A stretch of DNA of 64,000 nt from Mesotaenium endlicherianum (taxonomy: Eukaryota > Streptophyta > Zygnematophyceae > Zygnematales > Mesotaeniaceae). Position 1 is the stretch's first letter. Each line of letters starts with the position of its first letter. This document shows positions 44,722-54,939 of this stretch, one piece after another. The position numbers and the translations under genes are program-made. The stretch covers positions 1 through 64,000 of the forward strand of contig WELA01004545.1 of NCBI GenBank assembly GCA_009602735.1, written 5' to 3'. The notes under the pieces are model-generated. The model was not told the origin of the DNA and made no database searches. It was given only the letters and a program-made list of their open reading frames with translations.

Positions 44722-45750
44722 ATGAAATACCAGGTAGGCGACGAGATCATTGTGCTTCACTCCAACGAGGAAGGAAAAGTGATAGAGGTCATGAATGATA
44801 AAATGGTGCTCATTGAAGTAAGGGGCGTGAAATTCCCTGCTTATATGGACCAGATCGATTTCCCTTATTTTAAACGGTTCACTGAAAAAAAACTGGTACC
44901 GGAAAAAAAGCAGGCACCCAAAACTTATATCGACCAGGTACCCAAAGAAAAGCCGCAACCCAACCAGATACAAGTGGCCAACGGCGTATGGCTCACACTG
45001 GTTCCCAAATTCGCGCTGGACGATTTCAACGACGAAGTAGTGGAATTGCTGAAAATATACCTGGTGAACAGAACGGACAAAGCCTATCGGTTTGTTTACA
45101 AACAACAGTTCTTTAACGAAACGAATTTTGAACTGGAAAATGAAGTACTGGCTTTCCACGACTTTTACCTGCACGATATTCCTTTCGAAGCAGTGAACGA
45201 CAGTCCTTCTTTCAGCATAGATTTTTCCCTGGCAAAACCGGAGAAAAGAAAAGCATCGCATTTTGAAAAACAGCTCAAACTCAAGACCAAACAACTATTC
45301 CGGAAAATAGAAGAGCTGAAAGAAAAAAATGAGCCGGTGATTTCTTATCCTTTATTCGATACTTATCCCGACCAGGTGGAAGACGATAAACCCGAATGGA
45401 GCAGCCTGGCTGCCAAAGGATATAAAGTATACGATGCATCCAAAGCGCGCCAGTACCTGCCGCCCGCCCGTTCGGTGGTAGACCTGCACATAGAAAAACT
45501 CACGAACGACTGGAAACAGCTCAGTAATTTTGAGATCATCACCATTCAGTTAAAAGAATTTGAAAAATGGTATGAACTGGCGATAGCGCACCGGCAACCT
45601 TCACTGATCATTATACACGGCGTAGGTACCGGCAAGCTGCGCGATGAGATACACGACCTGCTGAAAAGCAGGCGGGAAGTGAAACATTTCATCAACCAGT
45701 ACGACCCGCGTTTTGGCTACGGCGCCACCGAAATATTCTTTCAATATTAA
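44722..45750 (+). CDS. DUF2027 and Smr domain protein
   Basis: The 342-residue product has an N-terminal KOW-like barrel (YQVGDEIIVLHSNEEGKVIEVMNDKMVLIE), a central DUF2027 beta domain and a C-terminal Smr domain (VVDLHIEKL, then IIIHGVGTGKLRDEIHDLL). Smr domains bind or cut nucleic acid and occur in MutS2, which rescues collided ribosomes. This Bacteroidota-specific combination has no fixed function. Confidence 0.88.
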   Translation: MKYQVGDEIIVLHSNEEGKVIEVMNDKMVLIEVRGVKFPAYMDQIDFPYFKRFTEKKLVPEKKQAPKTYIDQVPKEKPQPNQIQVANGVWLTLVPKFALDDFNDEVVELLKIYLVNRTDKAYRFVYKQQFFNETNFELENEVLAFHDFYLHDIPFEAVNDSPSFSIDFSLAKPEKRKASHFEKQLKLKTKQLFRKIEELKEKNEPVISYPLFDTYPDQVEDDKPEWSSLAAKGYKVYDASKARQYLPPARSVVDLHIEKLTNDWKQLSNFEIITIQLKEFEKWYELAIAHRQPSLIIIHGVGTGKLRDEIHDLLKSRREVKHFINQYDPRFGYGATEIFFQY

Positions 45751-45825
45751 ATCAGGCACCTTTTTCCAGCCATCCCAATCTATAGCGTTAAGCCTTAGGC
45801 GTTCAGCATTCAGCATTAGATTCTG

Positions 45826-45833
45826 TACCTTTG
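45826..45833 (+). promoter_or_regulatory. Promoter -7 element of rnpB
   Basis: TACCTTTG matches TAnnTTTG and ends 5 bases before the predicted RNA 5' end, which fits the usual start-site distance. The -33 box is weak. Confidence 0.7.
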
Positions 45834-45838
45834 TACTT

Positions 45839-46182
45839 CCACTTGCCCGAACCATCGTTCCGTACAGCGGAAAGGAAAGTCCGGACAGCGAAGGGCAACC
45901 CACCGGTGAACAGCCGGCTCCCGTTGCAGAACGGGAAGAGATAGTGCCACAGAAAATAACTGCTCCATTCAAACGGAGTAAAGGTGAAAATGTGAGGTAA
46001 GAGCTCACATCCCATGCTGGTAACAGTATGAGAGGGTAAACCTTGGGTGCTGTAATGCCATGTATAGGAACGTTTGAAGACGGCCCGTCTGAGTTCCAGG
46101 GTAGGCAGCAAGATCGCAACAGTAATGTTGCGGCCAGATAAATGATGGTTTAGAAACAGAATCCGGCTTACGAGGCAAGTGG
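45839..46182 (+). ncRNA. rnpB: RNase P RNA
   Basis: The terminal helix P1 pairs CCACTTGCC (45839) with GGCAAGTGG (46174-46182). Conserved blocks are present: GGAAAGTCCGGACA near 45880, GTGCCACAGAAA near 45945, the GAGGGTAAACC stretch near 46031, and the 3' block GTTTAGAAACAGAATCCGGC near 46148. It is the catalytic RNA that trims tRNA 5' ends. The ends are set by P1 and could differ by a few bases. Confidence 0.95.
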
Positions 46183-46197
46183 TTTTATTATTATGAT

Positions 46198-46276
46198 CGT
46201 CATCCCGAGCGTAGCCGAGGGATCTGCCCGAGTGTTCAGCAGGTCCTTCGACTCGCTTCGCTCGCTCAGGATGACG
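46198..46276 (-). repeat. REP-like repeat copy, inverse direction
   Basis: It reads CGTCATCCCGAGCGTAGCCG to CTCGCTCAGGATGACG and is the reverse complement of the copies at 34055 and 40280. It lies between rnpB and prfB. Confidence 0.85.
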
Positions 46277-46313
46277 ATCATAATAAATCAAAAATTTCCT
46301 CTATTTTCGCCGC

Positions 46314-47403
46314 ATGACACAAGAACAGATTAAACTTATGAGGGACCGCGTGCTTGTCCTGAGGAGGTTTCTTTGACGTCGAGAACCGCACATACAAAGT
46401 AGAAACAGATCGACAACTTTCCCTTTCGCCGGGCTTTTGGGATGATAACGCCAGGGCTACGGCCATTATGAAAGAGATCAAAGTAAATGAATACTGGTTG
46501 AAACTCTATAAGCAGGTAGAAACTGCTGTGGAAGATTTTGCCGTATTGTTCGATTTCTGGAAGGGAGGAGACGCCAGTGAAGAAGAAACCAAACTGGCTT
46601 ATGAATCCGCACTGGAAAGAATAGAAGAGGCCGAATTTAAAAGTACACTCAACAGGCCGGAAGATGAGTTGCCTGCTATCCTGCAGATTAACCCCGGCGC
46701 AGGTGGTACTGAAAGCCAGGATTGGGCGCAGATGCTTATGCGCATGTACCTGATGTATGGCGAAAAACAAGGCTGGAAAGTTACTGAACTGGATTTACAG
46801 GAAGGTGATGGCGCTGGTATCAAAAGCGCCACTTTACAATTCGACGGCGATTTTGCTTATGGCTTCTTAAAAGCAGAAAGTGGCGTGCACCGGCTGGTGC
46901 GTATTTCCCCGTTCGACAGCAATGCCCGAAGACATACTTCTTTCGCTTCTGTATTTGTTTACCCGTTGATAGATGACAGCATCGAAATCAACGTGAACCC
47001 CGGAGACCTGGAATGGGCTTTTTATCGCAGCGGTGGCAGCGGCGGACAAAACGTTAACAAAGTTGAAACGGCTGTCCGGCTGAAGCACATACCCAGCGGC
47101 ATCATTGTAGAATGCCAGCAGGCACGTACACAAGGAGAGAACCGTGAATTGGCATTGAAGATGTTAAAAAGTCGTTTGTACGAAGAAGAATTGCGTAAAC
47201 GACAGGAAGCAGTAGATGCAGCTAATGCCGGCAAAAAGAAGATCGAGTGGGGCAGCCAGATACGCAGCTATGTATTCCATCCCTATAAAATGATCAAAGA
47301 CCATCGTACCGATTATGAAGTGGGTAATGTTGGGCCGGTGATGGACGGAGAACTGGATGGATTCATCAAGGCTTACCTGATGCAGGAGAAGGAGGAGAAT
47401 TAA
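46314..47403 (+). CDS. prfB: Peptide chain release factor 2, with programmed +1 frameshift
   Basis: The start codon at 46314 opens a 20-codon frame ending CTT TGA at 46371-46376. A +1 shift continues [24 protein letters not shown] and gives 362 residues in all. The codon-recognition motif SPF ([12 protein letters not shown]) and the catalytic GGQ (SGGQNVNK) are present. RF2 ends translation at TGA and TAA and controls its own level through the shift. It overlaps convergent nhaA by 38 bases. Confidence 0.96.
46362..46376 (+). promoter_or_regulatory. RF2 autoregulatory frameshift site
   Basis: AGGAGG (46362-46367), a 3-base spacer, CTT and TGA, then C, make the classical RF2 shift signal. The Shine-Dalgarno-like hexamer stimulates slippage by pairing with 16S rRNA. 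It is kept here although such sites are almost absent from start codons in this genome. Confidence 0.93.
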
Positions 47404-48550
47404 AAAGCCAAACATATCCTGCAACCATAGCCAGCAGTGATGCGATGAGAACGGATATTTTAGCAATATCCTGAACGTTATTGTCATCAAATGCCAGTGT
47501 AGCGATGAAAATGCTCATGGTAAAACCGATGCCTGCCAGCATACATCCACCCATCAGTTGATACCAATTGGTTACAGAAGGCAGTACCGCCCATTTTTTT
47601 CGCACCAGCAAATAACAGGCAGCGCAGATGCCCAATGGTTTGCCAATGCAAAGGCCGGTAATGATACCCCAGCTAAGGCTTCCCGATAAAGTGTGCAAGC
47701 TATTTTCGGGAAGCCTTATTGCTGTATTAGCCAGCGCAAATAGTGGCATAACAATAAAATAAACGGGCAGGTGAAACTTCAATTCCAACCGTTCTAATTG
47801 TTGAATGGGAACCATCAATGCAAAAACAACACCGGCTACCGTAGCATGAATGCCCGAATTGAACATCGCATACCAGAGCAGGATGCCCAGTATCCAATGC
47901 ATCCAACCGAAAGGCACTTTCCGGTAATTGAGCAACCATAAAAGCCCCACTGCCAGCAGGCAGATCAACAGGTATCCGGCCTGCAGCTGGCCTCCGTAAA
48001 AAAAGGCAATGACAATAATGGCGCCCAGGTCATCGATGATGGCCAGCGCGGTCAGGAATATTTTCAACGCTACCGGCACCCGCTTGCCTAACAAAGAAGT
48101 GATACCCAAGGTAAATGCAATATCTGTTGCCGTAGGAATGGCCCAGCCATTGATGAGTGTAGTTCCCTTGTTAAAGAGTGCAAAAAATAGCGCAGGTACT
48201 AACATACCACCCACAGCACCAAATACAGGCAACAGTGATTTTTTGATGGATGCCAGTTCCCCGCATACCAGTTCGCGTTTGATCTCCATCCCGGCCAGGA
48301 AAAAGAACAAAGCCATGAGTGCATCATTGATCACGAGCAGGGGAGAATTGGGAAGGGATAAAAAGCCTATGTGCAGGTGATGCTCAGCAGAGCCGTTGAA
48401 GCCGGCGGACCAACCATCAACATACCCATCACTCCAGAAACCACTGTTGGCAGCTATGAGCGATATGGCTGTACAAGCCAATAATGTAATACCGATAGCG
48501 CGGCTATCGTTCACGAACTTCCGGAAAGGATGAATGAGTTTGGCCAGCAC
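47366..48550 (-). CDS. nhaA: NhaA, sodium/proton antiporter
   Basis: The 394-residue product has about 12 membrane helices, the [12 protein letters not shown] signature and the two transport aspartates in [17 protein letters not shown]. It exchanges internal sodium for protons at high pH or salt. The last twelve or so codons overlap the end of prfB on the other strand. Confidence 0.95.
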   Translation of the reverse strand: MLAKLIHPFRKFVNDSRAIGITLLACTAISLIAANSGFWSDGYVDGWSAGFNGSAEHHLHIGFLSLPNSPLLVINDALMALFFFLAGMEIKRELVCGELASIKKSLLPVFGAVGGMLVPALFFALFNKGTTLINGWAIPTATDIAFTLGITSLLGKRVPVALKIFLTALAIIDDLGAIIVIAFFYGGQLQAGYLLICLLAVGLLWLLNYRKVPFGWMHWILGILLWYAMFNSGIHATVAGVVFALMVPIQQLERLELKFHLPVYFIVMPLFALANTAIRLPENSLHTLSGSLSWGIITGLCIGKPLGICAACYLLVRKKWAVLPSVTNWYQLMGGCMLAGIGFTMSIFIATLAFDDNNVQDIAKISVLIASLLAMVAGYVWLFNSPPSPASGKP

Positions 48551-48562
48551 GTATACGTAGGA

Positions 48563-50182
48563 TTAATTCGCTAAGATATCGAATTTGCTCTTGGGTCTCC
48601 TGGCATCGTACCAATGGAAATTGCGCAGCTTGAGTTGATCGTGATTCACCTGCAACATCGGGTACATGGTGCCTTCCACCTTATTCAGCAGTTTCACCTG
48701 CTTCAGTTTACCATCTGAGAAATACGCTTTGATCATATCTGAACTGCTTTTGTTCACACCAGCCAGGCGATGCTGATCGTCCTGCGCGTAATAGACATTC
48801 TCTGCATAGCCTTTGGCTTGCAAAAAATTAATTTTTCCATCTTCGAACAGCGCATTGATGGTGTATCCTTTGATCTGCTGATAATACTCGGTACTGTCTA
48901 CCCGGCTCAGGGCCATGCCGTTGTTGAACACATACAAACGCTCCGGCTTTTTATTTTTGAGGTAGAGATAGATCGTATCACCGGTGATCTGGTTCTCTTT
49001 TGCCCACACAATGGGTTCTTTGAAAAGCCGGAACACAGAATCCTGTAACGAATAAAAAAGACTGTCGCCTACGGCCTGCAACGAATCGGAAAAGATCTTC
49101 ACGTTGTTGTACGCTTCAAAGAATTTATCGCTGCTGCTATCGGGCTTGCCGGCAACCGTTAAAGGCGCCGTGCTGTCGCGCACCGATGGCACCGGGCGGG
49201 TCTTGACAAGGTCGGAGAGGCGTGCGGTATACAAAAGGGTGGCGGTTACAAAAATGGTATCGCGTTTTTGTTTGAGCAGCAACAAAGGTTTCTCTGTGGC
49301 CAGCGCCGAATTGTTTTTCTTATTGATTTTGATATTGTTGGCAATGATATCGGCTCCTTCGGTTGAATCCTTGCCACGCAATACTGCATTCCCCCTCAAT
49401 TCGCCCATGCCGGTAGAATCATCAAAAGCCATATCGTCGGCCGTGGCGGTATAGGTGCTGTCGTCTATGAAAGAACGTTCATAGAGGGTGCTCTTTTTAT
49501 TCTTCTTGTCGAAAATACCATTCCGTGTTTTGATGATCCGCTTTTCATTGTAAATGGTAGTAGGACTCGTAAACGTTGAGATCTCGGTATTGGTATTGTA
49601 TTGCAGCGTATCGGTATAGACCTTGTATTCCGGATCAATGAGCACCACATTCCTTTTGAAGATCACATCTTTGGTATCGCCATAATAATATCCTTCCGTA
49701 CTGGTGAGTACTGTTTTTTTATTCACCAGTTTACCGCTTTTGAGATAGGTGCCGATCTTAACAGCGGCATCGTATTCCAGTTCATCGGTAGTTAATGTGC
49801 TTTTACTATCGGTGAGCCTTACTTTTTTCTGCAGGAAGGCTTTGCGTTCCTTGCCCTGGTAACGCATGTACTGGGCATAAGTATGCACGCTATCGGCATC
49901 ATTGATGTGCACATTGCCGAAAGCTTCCATGGTATTATTGAGCAGGTTGATCACGGCACTATCTGCATAGAATAGTGTTTTATCCTGCTTTACTTCCACA
50001 TGTCCGCCGAGAGAGGCAAAAGCATTGGCCGTATCTTTCTTGATATAATTATACCGGTCGGCCTTTAAGATCACCAGCGTGGTGCCTACGGCAGCAGTAT
50101 CAGTGGTTGTAGTACGCTGCGCGCCCGCTACCAGGGAGCATGATAGTAGAAAGCCAATGATGATATATCGTCCACTGCTCAT
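48563..50182 (-). CDS. OstA-like envelope protein
   Basis: The 539-residue product has a signal peptide (IIIGFLLSCSLVAGAQ) and repeated LptA/OstA beta-jelly-roll units (DKTLFYADSAVINLLNNTMEAFGNVHI, TEGYYYGDTKDVIFKRNVVLID). It is the Bacteroidota OstA-like protein, thought to help carry lipopolysaccharide across the periplasm. It is last in a minus-strand cluster after the amidase and MCE genes and overlaps the latter by 4 bases. Confidence 0.88.
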   Translation of the reverse strand: MSSGRYIIIGFLLSCSLVAGAQRTTTTDTAAVGTTLVILKADRYNYIKKDTANAFASLGGHVEVKQDKTLFYADSAVINLLNNTMEAFGNVHINDADSVHTYAQYMRYQGKERKAFLQKKVRLTDSKSTLTTDELEYDAAVKIGTYLKSGKLVNKKTVLTSTEGYYYGDTKDVIFKRNVVLIDPEYKVYTDTLQYNTNTEISTFTSPTTIYNEKRIIKTRNGIFDKKNKKSTLYERSFIDDSTYTATADDMAFDDSTGMGELRGNAVLRGKDSTEGADIIANNIKINKKNNSALATEKPLLLLKQKRDTIFVTATLLYTARLSDLVKTRPVPSVRDSTAPLTVAGKPDSSSDKFFEAYNNVKIFSDSLQAVGDSLFYSLQDSVFRLFKEPIVWAKENQITGDTIYLYLKNKKPERLYVFNNGMALSRVDSTEYYQQIKGYTINALFEDGKINFLQAKGYAENVYYAQDDQHRLAGVNKSSSDMIKAYFSDGKLKQVKLLNKVEGTMYPMLQVNHDQLKLRNFHWYDARRPKSKFDILAN

Positions 50183-51189
50183 GGTTGTTGCCTTGAAGAA
50201 TCAATGGGCAGGGGGGCAGTCAGTGGTCTGGATTTATCTTTCTTTCCGAAAACGGAAATATTTACATAGCGTTTGGGATGCGAGCGCAGATCATCCAGCA
50301 AAATATTGGCGCTCCTCACCGTATTGGTGAGGTTATTGTACAGCGCTTTATCGTTCATCAACTTACCAAAAGAACCGTCTGCCGAATTGATCTTGGTGAG
50401 GATACTGTTGAGGTTCTCAACAGAAGTCTTGAGCTTATCTACCGTACCGCTGATATCTGCTTTGGCCAGGTTATCGGTAGTCTTCTCCATATTGCCCAGC
50501 AGGTGGGTGACTTTGTCGTTGTTATCGGCCAGGTTTTTGGTGAAGCTGTTTATATTGTTCATAGATGCCGCAATAGAGCCTGACTGCTGGTTAAGCATGG
50601 ATTGAATAGACGCCGAAGATACCACCAGGCTCGCTGTGGTTTTGTTAATGTTGGCGATCACGTCCTGCAGGTTATGCTTGGTATTGGGATCGAAAATGGC
50701 ATTGATGTTCTTAAGTACGCTATCGAGTGAATGAACAGTGCTCTTGATCTGTTCGCTCACGGGGCCCAGTTTGGTCATCACATCACCCAATAATCCAGCT
50801 GAAGAAGCGGTCAGTACCGTATCTCCCGAATGCAGGTATTGGTGGCCATCTCCCAGCTTGATGTTGATACTGGCGGGGCCCAGCGGGTTGTCTTTGATAG
50901 AAGCAACGGAGTTGGTGGGAATATTGTAACTGCTTTTCAGCTTGATGGCAACAATGATGGAGGAAAGGCTTTCATCGGCATTTTCAATATCATAAACCGA
51001 TCCTACCTGGTAGCCGTTGACGAAAACGGGGTTGGATACCATAATGCCCTTGGTATCTGCGTATTTGGCATAGATGAGATTGCCGGTCTTGAACAGGGTC
51101 TTGCCTTTGAGGAAGTTAAAGCCAAGGATCAATAAGGTGATGGCTATAGCGGTCAGGGCACCCACCTTGGTTTCATTCGATATCTTCAT
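50179..51189 (-). CDS. MCE/MlaD-family lipid transport protein
   Basis: The 336-residue product has one N-terminal membrane helix (VGALTAIAITLLILGFNFL) and an MCE domain (LIYAKYADTKGIMVSNPVFVNGYQVGSVYDI), then a long helical tail (about residues 140-310) that may form a periplasmic tube. MCE proteins shuttle phospholipids between membranes. Start 51189 is the Met that opens KISNETKVG. Partner Mla ATPase and permease genes are not adjacent. Confidence 0.88.
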   Translation of the reverse strand: MKISNETKVGALTAIAITLLILGFNFLKGKTLFKTGNLIYAKYADTKGIMVSNPVFVNGYQVGSVYDIENADESLSSIIVAIKLKSSYNIPTNSVASIKDNPLGPASINIKLGDGHQYLHSGDTVLTASSAGLLGDVMTKLGPVSEQIKSTVHSLDSVLKNINAIFDPNTKHNLQDVIANINKTTASLVVSSASIQSMLNQQSGSIAASMNNINSFTKNLADNNDKVTHLLGNMEKTTDNLAKADISGTVDKLKTSVENLNSILTKINSADGSFGKLMNDKALYNNLTNTVRSANILLDDLRSHPKRYVNISVFGKKDKSRPLTAPLPIDSSRQQP

Positions 51190-51223
51190 ATCATGCAAAA
51201 CTAAGGGTTCTTCCGTAAGTGCC

Positions 51224-52183
51224 CTATTTCTGCTGTGTACTGTTGCTGCCCGTTGATCGCAACTGCTTTTCCAGTGAGGATTTATAGATTTTGATAGACC
51301 GGGTGATAACGTCTGCGATCTCCTGTTGTCCCGCAGCGCTGTTCAGGTAATCTTCTTCTTCCGGATTGGAAATAAACCCTGTTTCTACCAGTACGGCGGG
51401 CATAGAAACTGCTTGTAATACCCAGATACCTTTTTGTCTTTGCTTCGCTTCGCGGCTGATGCGACCGACTTGCTGGAATTGATTTTCGATGGTGAGGGCC
51501 AGCTTGGCGCTGCGCTGGAAATACTGCTGGGTCATCACGGAAGCCAGCATGCGTTTGGTGGGATCATTGGCATCCTGCTCTTCCAGGGCTTTGATCTCTT
51601 TGAGTGAAATGCTATCCAGTGATTCATCCAGCCCTTCACTGGCAGCTTCTTTTCGTTGCTCGGTTTTACCTACTCCGTAAATAAAGGTCTCCGTGCCTTT
51701 TACCGGACTGGGGGTATGCCAGTAATGATATACGGGCACTCTGCGGGTGTATTTTTTTCTTTTCTTTCCCTTGCCTTTGTAGTAGGTTTCGGTTTTATGA
51801 CCTTCCAATTCCTTGTGTGTGATGGGGTCTGCGGAATTGGCATGGATACATACGAAGAGATCGCCTTTGGCCTGGTTGGCAATACTGGCTTTGGTTACCA
51901 CGGAATGATAAACATCGGACCTGCGTGTGAGCACTACATCCACATCGGGCAATTCATCATGCAATACCTGCTCGAGCTTGAGGGCAACGGCCAGGGCAAT
52001 GTCTTTTTCATTGGAATAGCGGCCGCGGGCCCCATTATCATGCCCCCCATGACCCGGATCAATCACAATTCTTCTTAAAACCTGTTTCTGGTAGGGTTTA
52101 CTACCATTGGAGAGAGAAAAAGACGATAACACCAGTGCACCGAAACTTAACAAAACCAAAGCAGCATATCTACTACGCATCAT
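51224..52183 (-). CDS. N-acetylmuramoyl-L-alanine amidase
   Basis: The 319-residue product has a signal peptide, then an Amidase_3 domain: VIDPGHGGHDNGARG with the first zinc His, an Asn-rich CIHANSADP with another His, and the catalytic Glu in VLVETGFISNPEEEDYL. It cuts peptide stems from peptidoglycan. A lysine-rich insert (YYKGKGKKRKKYTRR) near residue 135 is notable. It heads the amidase-MCE-OstA cluster and is divergent from lptD. Confidence 0.92.
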   Translation of the reverse strand: MMRSRYAALVLLSFGALVLSSFSLSNGSKPYQKQVLRRIVIDPGHGGHDNGARGRYSNEKDIALAVALKLEQVLHDELPDVDVVLTRRSDVYHSVVTKASIANQAKGDLFVCIHANSADPITHKELEGHKTETYYKGKGKKRKKYTRRVPVYHYWHTPSPVKGTETFIYGVGKTEQRKEAASEGLDESLDSISLKEIKALEEQDANDPTKRMLASVMTQQYFQRSAKLALTIENQFQQVGRISREAKQRQKGIWVLQAVSMPAVLVETGFISNPEEEDYLNSAAGQQEIADVITRSIKIYKSSLEKQLRSTGSNSTQQK

Positions 52184-52235
52184 ATCAATACGTTAAAGGA
52201 TTTTTTTTAGAATTCTATTTCCACCAATTTGACAC

Positions 52236-52243
52236 TATTTTTG
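52236..52243 (+). promoter_or_regulatory. Promoter -7 element of lptD
   Basis: TATTTTTG matches TAnnTTTG and lies 11 bases before the ATG at 52255, which supports that start over the upstream one at 52135. Confidence 0.5.
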
Positions 52244-52254
52244 CCCACGTGAAT

Positions 52255-54939
52255 ATGTGCAAACGCTGTAAAATTAACGTAAAAACCTGGCTGTCTATTG
52301 TTGTAGCCGGATATTTGCTCATATTAATATTTATTCAGCCCGTATCGGGAGGCCCTGCCGCCGTTCACCAACTTTTTTGGAATGCCGATACTACTGCGCC
52401 CCGGCCTGATACCACAAAGGGTGTTGCCGATACAACGATTAAGAAAAAAACAGACAGCACCTCCCGGCATATAGATTCATTGAAGATATCCAAAGATTCG
52501 CTGGATGCGCCCGTCAAATACAGTGCAGAAGATTCAGGCGTGCTGGTAGTAGATACCAAAGCTTTCTATTTGTATGGAAAGGCCAAGACCGATTATAAAG
52601 ACATGCAGTTGGAAGCGGCTACCATTGGGTTTGACCAGCAAACGCAGACAGTGAAAGCATTCGGCTCGCGCGATAGCAGTGGTAACCCGTTGAGTAAACC
52701 GCTTTTCCTGCAGAGTGATATGAAAACGGTGAGTGATTCTATTTTTTTCAACCTCAAAACAGGAAAGGGGCAGGTTAAGAATACTTTTTTGCAGGAAGGG
52801 GAATTGTTTGTGAATGCGAGGGTGCTGAAAAAGGTAAGCCCCGACGAGGCATTTGCCGGCTGGGCCCGCCTCACCACCTGTAACCTCGATACACCGCATT
52901 TTGCGTTCCGTACAAGGAAGATGAAGATCATCAACAACAAACTCGGTGTATCCGGACCCGCATTTGCAGAATTCGAAGGCGTGCCGGTACCCATTGGTAT
53001 TCCCTTTGGCCTCTTCCCTTTATACAGGGGGCGCCATTCGGGTATATTGGCGCCGGCGTTTACGGCCAGTGAAGATTTTGGATTGGGATTGGAGGGACTG
53101 GGTTATTATAAAGTGATCAACGATTATGTTGACCTCACTACCAGGGCCAACCTGTATTCGTATGGGGGATGGAACCTGAACCTGAATTCTAAATACATCC
53201 AACGATACCATTTTACGGGGAGTGTGAACCTCACTTTTCAGAATACGAAGAGCCTGAACCGGTCTGGTAGCAGCGCAGAAGAATTCAGTTCTTCACATTC
53301 ATTCATGATCAACTGGAGCCATTCGCGCGACAGCCGGGCGCGGCCGGGAACCTCGTTCAGTGCCAATGTGAACTTCGGTAGTACGCGCTTCAACCAGACA
53401 TTGCTGAACAATCCTTTCCAGAATTTCCAGAACCAGTTGAACTCTTCTATCAGTTACTCGAAAGACTGGAATGGTAAAGTGAACATTTCACTCAATGCCA
53501 ATCACAACCAGAACAGTGTAACGCGATTGGTGAACCTCAACCTGCCTACGGCCAACGTGAACGTGGTTACTTTTTATCCCTTCCAGAAAAAAGACCAGGT
53601 AGGCACGGGAAAATGGTATGAGAAAATAGGTATTGGTTACAGTGGTAACTTCATCAACCAATTATCTTTTTACGATACCAATTTCAATTTCAGGCGCATG
53701 CTCGATACCCTGCAATGGGGCGCGCAGCATAGCCTGCCCATCAGTTTATCATTGCCCTCATTGGGACCTGTAACGATCAGTCCCAGTGTGTCGTATGAGG
53801 AAAGATGGTATGGCCAGCGCATCCTGCGCCATTGGAATACTTCCAGGCAGAAGGTAGATACCGCGATACAAAAAGGATTGTATACGGCAAGGCAAATGAG
53901 TTTTGGACTGAGTGCCAGCACCCGCATATTCGGTACGTATAAGTTCGGACCTCATAGCAATATAATAGGTATTAGGCACGAGATCAGGCCCACCATTTCG
54001 CTGAATTATAAGCCTGATATGGCTTCGAAATATTTTTATAACCTGCGGATCGATTCAACGGGCAGGCAGATACGCGTTTCGCAATTCGATGGAGGTGTCA
54101 TAGGACCTTTTGGGGAAGGAACATTCGGAGGTATCTCTTTTGGGGTGGATAACCTGTTGGAGATGAAAGTGAAGGATAAAAAAGACAGTACGGGTAAGGC
54201 AACGCGTAAAGTAAAACTCATTGATGGTTTCGGTTTCAACTCTTCCTATAATCTGATGGCAGATAGCTTTGCGCTGAGCAACATCAATATTTATGCGAGA
54301 AGCACTTTGTTTGAAAAGATCAACGTAACCGCAGGCGCCATCCTCGATCCTTATGCCATCGACAACAGAGGCTATCGTGTTAACCGGCTGATACTGGATC
54401 CTACGAAATTTAAATTCGGCAGGCTTACATCGGGTAACCTGGCCATCGCTACACAGTTCCAGAGTAAAACAAGAGATGGAAAAGATACCAAAGAAAAAGA
54501 TAAAAATATTCCGGTGGATCCTTTCATGACACCCGATGAACAGCAGCGGCAGTTACAGTTTGCCAGGGCCAATCCGGCAGAATTCACCGACTTTGATATT
54601 CCCTGGTCGCTTTCATTGTCTTATTCACTCACATTCAACAATGTGTTGAAGAGTGATTATTCGGGATTTGAGACCAAGACCTATTCCAGCGCCAATTTCA
54701 ATGGCGATTTCAGTCTTACGGAGAAATGGAAAATGGGCGCCACGGGTTATTATGATTTTTCTACTGCGAAGTTGCAGTCGTTCAGCATGTTCATCAGCCG
54801 TGAAATGCACTGTTGGCAAATGTCTATCAACGTAACGCCCATCGGATTGTACCGTTCCTTCAATATCACCCTCAATCCCAAGTCGGGCATCCTGCGCGAT
54901 CTGCGCATCAACCGCAGCCGTAGTTTCTCCAGTTATTGA
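52255..54939 (+). CDS. lptD: LptD-like LPS assembly outer-membrane protein
   Basis: The product has 894 residues from ATG 52255. A membrane anchor or signal is followed by a Pro/Thr-rich linker, an OstA-type N-terminal domain (GVLVVDTKAFYLYGKAKTDYKDMQLEAATIGFD) and a large barrel region rich in aromatic strands. It is the Bacteroidota version of LptD, which inserts lipopolysaccharide into the outer leaflet. The longer frame from 52135 would overlap the amidase start and is rejected. It overlaps convergent plsC by 7 bases. Confidence 0.85.
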   Translation: MCKRCKINVKTWLSIVVAGYLLILIFIQPVSGGPAAVHQLFWNADTTAPRPDTTKGVADTTIKKKTDSTSRHIDSLKISKDSLDAPVKYSAEDSGVLVVDTKAFYLYGKAKTDYKDMQLEAATIGFDQQTQTVKAFGSRDSSGNPLSKPLFLQSDMKTVSDSIFFNLKTGKGQVKNTFLQEGELFVNARVLKKVSPDEAFAGWARLTTCNLDTPHFAFRTRKMKIINNKLGVSGPAFAEFEGVPVPIGIPFGLFPLYRGRHSGILAPAFTASEDFGLGLEGLGYYKVINDYVDLTTRANLYSYGGWNLNLNSKYIQRYHFTGSVNLTFQNTKSLNRSGSSAEEFSSSHSFMINWSHSRDSRARPGTSFSANVNFGSTRFNQTLLNNPFQNFQNQLNSSISYSKDWNGKVNISLNANHNQNSVTRLVNLNLPTANVNVVTFYPFQKKDQVGTGKWYEKIGIGYSGNFINQLSFYDTNFNFRRMLDTLQWGAQHSLPISLSLPSLGPVTISPSVSYEERWYGQRILRHWNTSRQKVDTAIQKGLYTARQMSFGLSASTRIFGTYKFGPHSNIIGIRHEIRPTISLNYKPDMASKYFYNLRIDSTGRQIRVSQFDGGVIGPFGEGTFGGISFGVDNLLEMKVKDKKDSTGKATRKVKLIDGFGFNSSYNLMADSFALSNINIYARSTLFEKINVTAGAILDPYAIDNRGYRVNRLILDPTKFKFGRLTSGNLAIATQFQSKTRDGKDTKEKDKNIPVDPFMTPDEQQRQLQFARANPAEFTDFDIPWSLSLSYSLTFNNVLKSDYSGFETKTYSSANFNGDFSLTEKWKMGATGYYDFSTAKLQSFSMFISREMHCWQMSINVTPIGLYRSFNITLNPKSGILRDLRINRSRSFSSY

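Noticed and set aside
46468-47403. prfB as a shorter gene starting at the internal ATG 46468
   Set aside because: The upstream part with the AGGAGG and CTT-TGA shift signal restores normal RF2 length and N-terminal sequence.
52135-52254. N-terminal extension of lptD from ATG 52135
   Set aside because: It would overlap the amidase start and includes the promoter box at 52236; the ATG at 52255 is better placed.
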